60,000 nucleotides of DNA from Lineus longissimus (Eukaryota; Nemertea; Pilidiophora; Heteronemertea; Lineidae), in contig NC_088309.1 of assembly GCF_910592395.1 (NCBI RefSeq), positions 18,294,599-18,354,598 of the forward strand, in the 5' to 3' direction. Every line of letters begins with the position of its first letter. Position 1 is the first letter of the stretch. The notes under the pieces are model-generated. The model was not told the DNA's origin. It searched no databases and was given only the letters and a program-made list of their open reading frames with translations. Position numbers and translations under genes: made by a program. Positions 40,319 to 50,479 of this stretch are shown here, in pieces.

Positions 40319-41892
40319 ATGGACCATCACACGATATTTTCTTGTTTCGTTTTTCTCGTATTCCTGTTGCATAGTAAGTATAGTTTCCAATACATCTGCT
40401 CAAGGCTAATCAAATGACACGTACAGGCATTAAAGCGCACCCACCGCGTACTAAACTCTCAACATTTGTTAGTAAAACCACTAATCTCATAGTTCCTACA
40501 TGGTAGATATGAATAAAGACCAGTAAATTCTTTTACTTCAGTTTTGTACAGAAAGGCCTAATGTAAATGCACATGATGCGTTTGGTAAAAGCATTTACTA
40601 GTTTTTATTCATATCACCCATTGCACCACTATGAAATTAGTAAAGATAGTAGTAAAACTAAAAGTAATCACTTATAAGTTGTCATAGATAAATAAAGTTG
40701 TAAAAATGGTTAAGAATGACTATTTCGATAGTTAAAACAACAAACATGATGTCCAAACGGCAACCACACGCTGACTTGTACATGAACATGTAAACAGTGA
40801 ACGGAATGCTGTATGTTCGTTGAGAACTTTGAATCAGCTTTACAACTGTCAACAAGTGTGAAAATTCCAAGATTTGATCTCCGATTTCGCATGTGCTTGA
40901 ACGATTACCGTAAATCTAGCGTGTGCATGCGTAACCGGCTACAAAACCTGGATTTTTCCAATTTCCACCCTGTCAAGTGTGGGGCTCATTAGAGCAGACC
41001 TCAAACTTCCGTATCCTAAAAACACCAAGAAAAAAGTTTGCTGTACATGGCACATGTATAGCTATAGTGAATGGAAAGATAAATTAGTACGTTTGAAACT
41101 GAACGCCAAGTCATATATGCTCACATCACATATATTATACACGTCCCTTTTTTACTATCATTGCTGCCGTCATTTCAGCGACGGATCATCTGCGGTTTAA
41201 GAGCTATTTTGGAAAGAGTACTTCAAAGGAAGAAAACTCCGTTTCGGTTGTGAGTTGCCCCGCCCACATGATAATTTTTTCATGCGATTGCTACCAGCCG
41301 GACACGCTGCCATGTTTGGGGTCAGCCCTTAACGTGACGAACAGGTCTTGCACGGTATACAACTACGGAAGTTGGAACTACTTAAGGCATTTTTACCAAA
41401 AGGTAGTATTCAATGTACAGTGTATTTGTTTGTCTTCTTTGCTTTCGTATCAGATATAAAAGGTCCTTGAAGACCCCTACGACATGATGTTGCAGACGTT
41501 AGCACCTTTGGTTACCGGGTGGGCCACCCTTCTGCCCTTGCAGATTCTCGTTCACCTCCCTGACGAGTTAAGATACTGTTCCCCGCCGCATCCCAATGGC
41601 ATTGACGCAGGGCGTGCCCAGTATCCTTACGCCATGAAATTGAGGAGTCGGATTGATTGGAAATTGCCTGAATCTCATGTTGCCCGAAACAAAATGACCT
41701 TATTCGCCCTTTTTCTGTCGTTTGATATCATCGTCAGGCAAATATGACCTGCATTGATGTTGGGCCGTGGCCGATGGCTGAGGGTGCAACTGTTTCTATG
41801 AGGACCAAAAGAGGTGTGCAGAGAGACGAGGTATCAGTCGGCTGCACCAATGGAACACATCTCACCGCATGCGCTACCAGAAGAACGCAAGG
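40319..41892 (+). CDS. Small secreted Cys-rich protein (3' end unresolved)
   Basis: Exon 1 (40319-40373) encodes Met plus a hydrophobic signal peptide (MDHHTIFSCFVFLVFLLH) and ends phase 1 at a strong GTAAGT. Exon 2 (41179-41402) follows CATTTCAG, enters phase 1 and leaves phase 0. It encodes a Cys-rich stretch, VSCPAHMIIFSCDCYQ, then CLGSALNVTNRSCTVYNY, with adjacent N-glycosylation sequons NVT and NRS. Exon 3 (41738-41892) follows CATCGTCAG, enters phase 0, and encodes ANMTCIDVGPWP...VGCTNGTHLTACATRR before GTAAAG. A terminal exon near 42394 (a phase-2 acceptor giving a short Arg-rich end and stop) is possible but weak. If intron 2 is retained, the frame stops at 41457-41459. The C.C/VYN/LTAC pattern loosely recalls Cys-rich extracellular domains such as the PCSK9 C-terminus. 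I do not assign a family. Confidence 0.55.
40504..40619. mobile_element. MITE family A, copy 2 (diverged)
   Basis: This matches the element at 25948-26065 along its length: GATATGAATAAAGAC..., a middle TTTTGTACAGAAAGGCCTA, and an end ATTCATATCACCC. The left arm has lost part of its terminal bases. It lies in intron 1 of the small secreted gene. Confidence 0.8.
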
Positions 41893-43443
41893 GTAAAGTT
41901 GAATTTGGACTCGGAAAATTGACTTTTAAGGTTTCCTTAAAGGGGTACATCGTTCGTAATTACTTGTGGTCCAGTTAAATAGAAATCCACTATTACGCAA
42001 TGCCCTAGTGCAATTGTTATGAATATGAATTTGTTGAAAATTGGTATTTATAGTATTTTATCTGTCTATACAAAGGCAATGCTGAAATTTATATTTAGTA
42101 TGTATTAACGCAATTGACAATTTTCAACTTCAATTATAAATTCAATATTTTAACGAACGGCGTAGGCCTTTAAGATTTTAAGGGGAAAGACAGAAAGCAC
42201 AACAACATTGCCATTTTTGATGCAAAAACTGTCGAATGTGTGTTATGAGCCACTGACCGGAGTGGCATTCAATAGGACTCTTTCCTTAGGCAAGACGTCA
42301 CTTCTTCAAATATTACGTGTTGTCTTTTGGTCCACCTGATCGTGTTCAACCTCCGTACTGAGACAGAATTGCAATTCTAATGCTCACCACCAGGCGACCA
42401 GGCCCCACGCGACAACGAGAGGAAGAATGCCGATGATGACACAAAGCCACGAGTTTTTTATTCGGCAATTTGATGCAAACGTACATGTACGTCATCAATG
42501 GGTTCTCAGCTAGCATTCGAATGTTCAGCTCTTGTCAATAGAACGTGGATTCTTGGTCTGGACGTCTTTGGCCGGAGTTATGTTTGACTTGTCACGAGTT
42601 AACTGACGGCCGGAGTTATGTTTAACTTGTCACGAGTTAACTGACTTGTATGACGCCAGGCACAAAGTTTTCCTAATTATCAATTGAACGTTGAATGCTA
42701 GCAGGGTTGCTACAATGTACCTCCAATACCCCAGCCGGGACCACCGCGAAATAACCCAATCCCTCCCCGCGGCAGTCCATCGCTTGTGGATCCTAAATTC
42801 ATTTCGTCGTGTCTGCTTCAAGGCATAACAAGGGTTGCGGAAAGACACACAGGCAGTTCTCGCTTAATCGATGCATTTTAGAGAACTGTAAGGGGCTAGC
42901 CTATTTTATGTCATCGATTAAGAAAAGCGGATATTATCGAACGATAAGCGCTATTTGTATTGAACGTAAGTACATGAAAATATGTCTCTTTTTATAGTTG
43001 GAGTCGTATATAATGTTGTGTTACTCTCTGCAGTCGCAGTCTAGCGGCAGGATTGCTCTATGCTTGTGATGTTTCCTCCATACCTCGGTCAACATATTCC
43101 AAATTAGTGCAATGTTGTTGGTAGTACTCCATATCTCAGTCTTTCCAGACAAGAGACTGGCGGAATAGTTAGACATGACTGGCACGCTAGATAGGAGCTC
43201 TAGCGGCCATGATGGAGGCTGTGCGACCGTCCATCGTTTGTCACCAGACGCAGAAACCACTGACAAGTCAAATGCCGCGACTTGACGAGTGCATTCACAT
43301 GGCATACACAGAGGCTCTTCAGTGGGAAGACAAGTTTTCAAAGATGACCTTGTTTTGGCTATTTCGTCAGTCCTACATGTACCTGTACGTGCCTTAATTA
43401 AACCAATGTTTATCTGTTCAAAGATGATTTAAAGATATTTCGG
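41893..43443. other. Mostly non-coding; 38-bp direct duplication
   Basis: At 42570-42645 the 38-bp segment GGCCGGAGTTATGTTT... occurs twice. Short open frames here lack splice or start context. Nothing else is supported. Confidence 0.5.
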
Positions 43444-43812
43444 ATGAGTCGTTACCCCCGTCGTCGTATTCCTCAAGATAATGCAACACAAGGGAAATAT
43501 TATAAACAAGTAAAGGACATGCAGGAATCGAAGTCCGAGTGGTCTGAGACTATCTTCAATATTTCGTTGCTCGGGTGTGCCATCCGGAGGTGCCGCCTGA
43601 GTGAGAGGATTGCATGTCGGAGCATCGTTTATAGGAAACTTATCAAGGGCTGTTCTTTGTTTCTGGAAGATAGATATTTGAAACAGCTCAAAAAGAAGAT
43701 AAACGAGATGAAGAAAAAGAAGATTTCGAATCAAAAGAAGAAGAAGACGAAGGAAAAGAAAAAGAAAACGTTGAATATATGGAAGAAAAAGAAGAAGACA
43801 AAAACTTCTTAA
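43444..43812 (+). CDS. Doubtful Lys-rich ORF, 122 codons
   Basis: A complete ATG-to-TAA frame. The first 80 residues are ordinary in composition with four Cys (LLGCAIRRCRLSERIAC...C). The last about 40 are nearly all Lys with Asn/Thr/Met (KKKINEMKKKKISNQ). An AATAAA follows at about 43974. The Lys tail recalls the giant gene, but the A-rich sequence could create it by chance. There is no signal peptide, and no splice site links it convincingly to a neighbour. Confidence 0.25.
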   Translation: MSRYPRRRIPQDNATQGKYYKQVKDMQESKSEWSETIFNISLLGCAIRRCRLSERIACRSIVYRKLIKGCSLFLEDRYLKQLKKKINEMKKKKISNQKKKKTKEKKKKTLNIWKKKKKTKTS

Positions 43813-44689
43813 GTAAAACTACATGTATAGTTTTATTGTTTCTGCCATCGCCATGACAATTTTGTCTCCGATGGGTTTGAAACAAAATTGCAAAGTTTCG
43901 AACAACCCGGAGCGCGAAGTTGTCCATGTCATCTCTATAGAATTATCGACGACAAGCCTCATATCCGATTACAAATAAATCACTCTGGCTGTGCGTCTTT
44001 GTCGGCCTAACTCCCTATCCTGTGGAGTCATCTGCAGCCTCTCCGAGCATCTCCAACCTCCTCGAGTATGGGCAAAGCAACCTCTCCGAGCAAATTCGGC
44101 CACAAACTGAATACCACCTCTAAACAAGCCCTCGTATGGACCTTTCATCTTGGTGACAGCTAGGCTATGCCAGGACCACCAATGAGCTATGTTTCCAGGG
44201 TTGGAGCTGTTACAGTTGCGAGCACGGGGAAAAAAAATATCAAAGAATTCGTTTTAAAGGACAATTGGCATTATCAAGGGCAATATTACAAAGCTCTCGG
44301 CTGCCTAGTCACCTCCCATTCTACATAAGTACGTATGTGGCTTATTATACAGGAAATTAACATCTTTACCTCAAATTGCAGAAAATACACTCGAAAACGA
44401 TGCTTTTCATTGATGTCAGGGGCATTTTTCGTGGGTCCTGCTTTAAGAATCACCCCGTACCTTGCATCGAAAGGCAGTTGGTTCAAACTCGCACCGTGAC
44501 GAAATTTAAGTTAAGATTGGCAGTTGGCTTTGACGTGGTACGCTTGCGCCTGGCTTCGTCTATCTTCGTTGCGAAGGTTTGGACAAATCAAAGTTGTCTT
44601 CAAACGATTGCAGTTCACTCTTAAAGTGAAGACAGATTCGAAGTGATGTGCAACCTCTGCAACATTAAAACCCAACCTACCTGATAGCA
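43813..44689. other. No feature recognised
   Basis: Apart from the AATAAA near 43974, I see no coding exon, repeat or RNA gene. Confidence 0.5.
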
Positions 44690-47600
44690 AGACACATCAA
44701 CTTGACGTCTGAGAAGACAGTTTACCAGCCTGGTTGTTACAGGGACATTGTAAAATCCCGGTGTAGAAGTTTGAAATGTCCTGGAAAGAATGTCAGGGGA
44801 ACAAAGCATTCTAATATGCGCTTTAGTCTCGGCGCTATTGACGGCCATGGCCTCAAGTCCATGGAACCATGACAAGATCCGTCATAATACAGAGCCACAC
44901 ACTTTTTCCAGGGGGACATTTTCTCCCTGTACACCGGCGTTCGCTAAAACCTGGGCTGACTGGGGGCGAGTCACGTTGACCGGCTTATGAGGAGAGAAGA
45001 CAATTTACCAGCCTGGTTATCACGGGGACAATGTCAAAACTCGACCGTCCTGAGGGCAATGTACATCGAACTGGCCAAACAGACGACAATAAATTCGGTA
45101 TTCCTTATTGCGAGACACTTCAACCAGGCGTCAGAGAAAACTGTTATCGAGCCAGGCGGTCGAGAAGACAGTGCTATAACCTGACCGGTCTTCGTAAAGG
45201 CGAGTCACCTTGATCGGCCTATTAGGAGAAGACAATTCAGCAGTCTGGATGTCGTATAGAATCAACCCCGGACTATCTATCCTAGGACAATTCAAACTTC
45301 TACACCAGGTTGTAGCATTGTCCCGTCAATATCCAGGCTCGGGAACCGTTTTCCCTGAGGTCAGGTCGATGTACATCGCCCGCCCCACAAGAGCCAAAAT
45401 GCATCATTGTCCCTGTGGAAACACGGTGGTGAACTTTTTCTCTTTGGCCAGGTCGATGCGTCTCACCCGCAGGAAGGCCTAGTTGTAACATTGTCTCTGG
45501 GACAGCCACACTGGTTGGTGAACTGTATTCTGTGGTCTCGATCAAAGTGTCTCACCTCATTAAGGCATGGTTGTAACACATCACTGCCTGACGAAAGAGG
45601 CACAATGTCCCCACCAGTCTTATCAGTGGTCAGATAATGTGTCTAACCCCAGTCAGGTCAGGCTGTAACATTGGCACTGTGACAGCCCAGCTGATGAACT
45701 GTCTTCTCGAACGTTAGATCGAAGTGTCTCACGATCAGGTTGAAACATTGTCACTGCCTGGCTGTTGAAGGGACATTGTTATAACGCGGTCTTGGCGGAG
45801 ACACGTCGACCAATGGCCAAGGAACAAGTGACTTGCAATGTCACACCTGGGCTTTTGTTAGGGTGAGCCCCATCGACTTGACTTAGAGAAGACAGTTTAC
45901 CAGCCTCGATACAGGTGTGGCAATGTCATAACCCGATGCAGAAGTTTGAAATATCCTCGGGTAGACTTTCCAATGGAACAATGATTCTATTACACGCTTT
46001 AATCTCCCAGCTATTGGCGGCCAGGCGGAACATTGTCATCTCTTCGTCAGACGTGGACATCGTCCTGTGATACAGCAGGCAGCGATCGATGAACCACGGC
46101 CAATAGACAGTGGTTCACCAACCAGCCTAGCTGTCGTAGGGAAAATGTTACAACCTGGCCTGACACGGAGCGAGGACCTTCACCTTGCTGCAGAAAAGAC
46201 GGTTTACCACCCTGGCTGTCAAAGCGACGATGTTAAAACCTGGTCCTGCTGAGGGTTAGACACTGCCACCAGTCTCACCTGACGTCCGAGAAGCCTTTTT
46301 ACCAGTCCGTCTCTCACAGCGACAATGTTACAACCCGTTCTTGCTGATGCCAGCCAGGCTGTCAAAGGGACAATGTTACAACCTGGTCTTGCTGAGAGTG
46401 AGACACTTCAAACACACGTCCGAGAAGTCAGTCCACCAGCCCAGCTGTCACAGCGACAATGTTACAACCTGGTCTTGCTGATACCAGCCTGGCTGTCGCA
46501 GGGACAATGTTACAACCTGGTCTTGCTGATACCAGCCTGGCTGTCGCAGGGACAATGTTACAACCTGGTCTTGCTGAGAGTGAGACACTTCAAACACACG
46601 TCCGAGAAGTCAGTCCACCAGCCCAGCTGTCACAGCGACAATGTTACAACCTGGTCTTGCTGATACCAGCCTGGCTGTCGCAGGGACAATGTTACAACCT
46701 GGTCTTGCTGATACCAGCCTGGCTGTCGCAGGGACAATGTTACAACCTGGTCTTGCTGAGAGTGAGACACTTTAAACACACGTCCGAGAAGTCAGTCAAC
46801 CAGCCCAGCTGTCACAGCGACAATGTAACAAGCTGGTTTTGTTGATACCAGCCTTGCTGTCGCAGGGACAATGTTACAACCTGGTCTTGCTGATACCAGC
46901 CTGGTTGTCGCAGGGACAATGTTACAACCTGGTCTTGCTGAGAATGAGACCATTCAAACACAAATCCGAGAAGACAGTCCACCAGCCCAGCTGTCACAGC
47001 GACAATGCTACAACCTGGTCTTGCTGATACCAGCCTGGCTGTCGCAGGGACAATGTTACAACCTGGTCTTGCTGAGAGTGAGACACTTCAAACACACGTC
47101 CGAGAAGTCAGTCCACCAGCCCAGCTGTCACAGCGACAATGTTACAACCTGGTCTTGCTGATACCAGCCTGGTTGTCGCAGGGACAATGTTACAACCTGG
47201 TCTTGCTGAGAATGAGACCATTCAAACACAAATCCAAGAAGACAGTCCACCAGCCCAGCTGTCACAGCGACAATGCTACAACCTGGTCTTGCTGATACCA
47301 GCCTGGCTGTCGCAGGGACAATGTTACAACCTGGTCTTGCTGAGAGTGAGACACTTCAAACACACGTCCGAGAAGTCAGTCCACCAGCCCAGCTGTCACA
47401 GCGACAATGTTACAACCTGGTCTTGCTGATACCAGCCTGGTTGTCGCAGGGACAATGTTACAACCTGGTCCTGCTGAGAATGAGACACTTTAAACACACG
47501 TCCGAGAAGACAGTGAGGGTGAGACACTTCCACCTGACGTCCGAGAACACTGTTTTATACCAGCCCAGCTGTCGCAGGGACAATTTGACAGACTGGCCTT

Positions 47601-48800
47601 TTTGGGAGCGAGTCACCATGACCTGGCTACAGATGACAGTTTACCAGCCTGGCCATCACGGCGACAATGTAACAACCAGGTCCTGTTGAGGGTTAGACAC
47701 TGCCACCAGTCTCACTTGACGTCCGAGAAGCCTGTTTACCAGTCCGTCTCTCACAGCGACAATGTTACAACCTGGTCTTGCTGATACCAGCCAGGCTATC
47801 ACAGGGACAATGTTACAACCTGGTCTTGCTGATACCAGCCAGGCTATCACAGGGACAATGATACAACCTGGTCTTGCTGATACCAGCCAGGCTATCACAG
47901 GGACAATGTTACAACCTGGTCTTGCTGAGAGTGAGACACTTCAAACACACGTCCGAGAAGACAGGCCACCAGCCCAGCTGTCACAGCGACAATGTTACAA
48001 CCTGGTCTTGCTGATACCAGTCTGGCTGTCGCAGGGACAATGTTACAACCTGCTATTGCTGAGGGAGAGACACTTCCACCTGACGTCCGAGAAGACTGTT
48101 TTATACCAGCCCAGCTATTGCAGGGACAATTTGACACACTGGCCTGTTTGGGAGCGAGTCACCATGACCTGGCTACAGAAGACAGTTCACCAGCCTGGCC
48201 ATCACGGCGACAATGTAACAACCTGGTCTTGTTAAGACACCTCGATCTGGTCACTGAGAGACAGGCAGGAACATTGTGCTTTATTCGACAGGCAGTAATC
48301 TGTAGCAACCTGGCCTTAAAGGGGTGAGGCACTTCGAACGAACCGCAGAAAAGACAAGTCAGAACCAGCGTGGCTGTCACAGAGATAATGTTACAACTCG
48401 GCCTTCCTGAGGGCAAAATGTACCGACCACTTGGTTGTCGCAGGGATAATTTTGCAACTGGGCTTTTGTGACGGTGAGCCACATTGACCCGATGTCAGAG
48501 AAGACAGTTCACCAGACTGAATATAGACTGGTCAATGTCACAACTCGTTGCAGAAGTTTAGAAATATCGGCATTGGCCTTGAAAGAATCATGTTCAATAA
48601 TCCGTCCGGATTCCTTAGGGACGGACACTTTTTCCAAGGGGTCATTTTCTTCTTCTGACACGGCCTTACAACAAACGAAACACCTCAACCTGACGTCTGA
48701 GAAGTCATTTCACCACAGTGGCTGTTGCAGGAATAATGTTACAACCTGGTCTGACTGGGGGCGAGTCACCTTGACAGGCCCAAGACAATTCACCAGCAAA
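44690..48800. repeat. About 4-kb minisatellite mosaic, core GACAATGTTACAACCTGG
   Basis: The core array (about 46320-48240) alternates a 48-bp unit (ACAATGTTACAACCTGGTCT to GTCGCAGGG) with an 86-bp unit sharing the same first 26 bases. These make higher-order periods of 134 bp (A+B, for example 46871, 47005, 47139 and 47273) and 182 bp (A+A+B). Flanks to about 44690 and 48800 are older and diverged. A landmark CAGAAGTTTGAAAT recurs near 44765, 45942 and 48550. Since 48 is divisible by three but 86, 134 and 182 are not, the many open frames cannot be one protein. Units contain the small palindrome CAGCCTGGCTG. Confidence 0.9.
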
Positions 48801-49800
48801 AATCCAAAAGGGTTATGACGCCGTTGATGATATGTACATGTCAAAGATATCTGTACTGTTTACGTCTTTTATAATCTGAAGATCTATTTGAGAAGATTTT
48901 CTCAAGCTTTACAATAGTATTTTGTGTACACAATCCCATATTTGTCTTAAGACTCAACCATTTAGAATAATGCAAGACTCTCATATCACATAATAGTCTA
49001 TAAAGAATATATTTACATAAATATAAATAATTTACAATGATATCTACAAAGTTACAACTTGATAAAATATACTTTCTCTCTGCAGCAGGACTTAACATCA
49101 TAGATAGAAATCATATGGACGGCTTGACTTTTTTCTCTCATATAACACACTATTTTCTCTCATATAACACACTATTTTCTCTCATATAACACAGCAATGA
49201 GCACTCGTCACTGATGACAATTGAAATGTCTAACAAAACAAGCAATAATCCTTAACAGAATCCATCAGGTTTAAAGTAAATCAACATAAAATTTAGCAGT
49301 CATAAACGAAATAAAAAGGCCATTTCATGCATTTCTTAAAATTTTTATGACAGTTGGCTGGAAAATAGAGTACCGGTATTGTTGTCAAAAAAATATAAGC
49401 GTAAACAGTAATTTGGAAAGCTCGATCATTTCCGAGTCGAATCAAATTGGCTGTTGCTGGGCTAATGTACACTTGTACTTTGAGATAACAGTGAATGTCA
49501 TGAAATGTGTCCAATGGCCTGCTTATTTCGTTTATGGCCATCAAATGTCATTTTGATGACTTTAAACCTTACTGGCAATCTTTAGGAGAACCCCACAACA
49601 AGTTCGTTGTCATTGTACTCATTCAGCTATAAACTGTGGATGCAAATACAAAAATATTTAAGAACACTTGGCCCTTCAGTTATCTACCCATACCAATCTC
49701 AGTGTGAATCTATTGGCTCCTATTGCCATTTCCTCTTGAGGTAAGCACAAACTTTTAAAGGTAACTGATACCTTTACTCAACAAGAAAACCTGACACAAA
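48801..49800. other. Non-coding; 22-bp tandem repeat
   Basis: At 49132-49194 the unit TTTTCTCTCATATAACACACTA occurs almost three times. The remainder is AT-rich with no supported feature. Confidence 0.6.
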
Positions 49801-50330
49801 AAAACTCCAAGATGCCAAAGTCAGAGAATTGACCCAGACTTTACAGGGTTGGTATCTTTATCCATACCTCAGTATTAAAAATGCTCTACTGTATAGAACA
49901 AAATATTTGAACTACCTTTGGAATAAATGAAGATCCAACTAATTGAAAATATCCAAGTCAAAATATCCCCAATACAGTACTCTAGTCATATGTCAGCGAG
50001 TTGGTGTCTGATGCGGACTTAACAAGATTGGTATTTTTATTCGTACCTCAGTAAATGCTCTTGTATAGAACAAAATATTTGAACTACTTTTCGAATAAAT
50101 CAAGATCCACCAAAAATATCCAAGTCAAAATATCCCCCATACAGTACTCTATTCACGTGAGTTGGTGTCTGATGCGGACTTAACAAGATTGATCTTTTTA
50201 TTCGTACCTCAGTAAATGCTCTTGTATAGAACAAAATATTTGAACTACTTTTCGAATATAAATCAAGATCCACCCAATAGCAAATATCCAAGTTAAAGCA
50301 TCCCCCATACTCTGGTCATGTTAGTGAGAT
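49800..50330 (-). repeat. Tandem copies of the CCDC87 3' end
   Basis: Three or four diverged units of about 165-180 bp share GTTGGTGTCTGATGCGGACT, TTCGTACCTCAGTAAATGCT and TATAGAACAAAATATTTGAAC. The last unit (about 50315-50345) overlaps the stop codon and final codons of CCDC87 (the complement of IQTPSH-stop resembles the repeat's GGTGTCTGA). The arrays therefore look like duplications of the gene's terminal codons and 3' UTR. AATAAA on the - strand occurs near 50202-50197. Confidence 0.6.
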
Positions 50331-50479
50331 GGTGTCTGAATTGGTTCAAGTTGCGTAACCTTGAGTGGAAGACCTTGGACGATGGCTTGTTTCTCAAGGA
50401 CATTTTGCTTCCTCTCCTCCTGAAGCCAATAGAGCATTTCGATGCGATCCCAGTGCATCTTCTCCAAATAAGGGCGGCC
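50321..50479 (-). CDS. CCDC87: CCDC87 terminal exon
   Basis: The acceptor is TTTCTATATCCAG, phase 0. The exon encodes GRPYLEKMHWDRIEMLYWLQ, the most conserved C-terminal motif of the family, and ends in a TAA at 50323-50321. The region after the stop is made of tandem copies of the exon's own end. Confidence 0.85.
   Translation of the reverse strand, partial: GRPYLEKMHWDRIEMLYWLQEERKQNVLEKQAIVQGLPLKVTQLEPIQTPSH

Noticed and set aside
43021-43397. Overlapping open frames on both strands
   Set aside because: No donor or acceptor pair and no recognisable domain. A CTAG acceptor at about 43202 could join the small secreted gene in phase, but it is too weak.
46320-48240. CRISPR-like alternation of repeats
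   Set aside because: Animal genome. The alternating units are themselves repeated, not unique spacers.
46067-48327. Many overlapping frames (LQPGLADTSLAVAGT type) suggesting a repeat protein
   Set aside because: The periods (86, 134, 182 bp) shift the frame, all three frames stay open by repetition, and there is no start or splice context.
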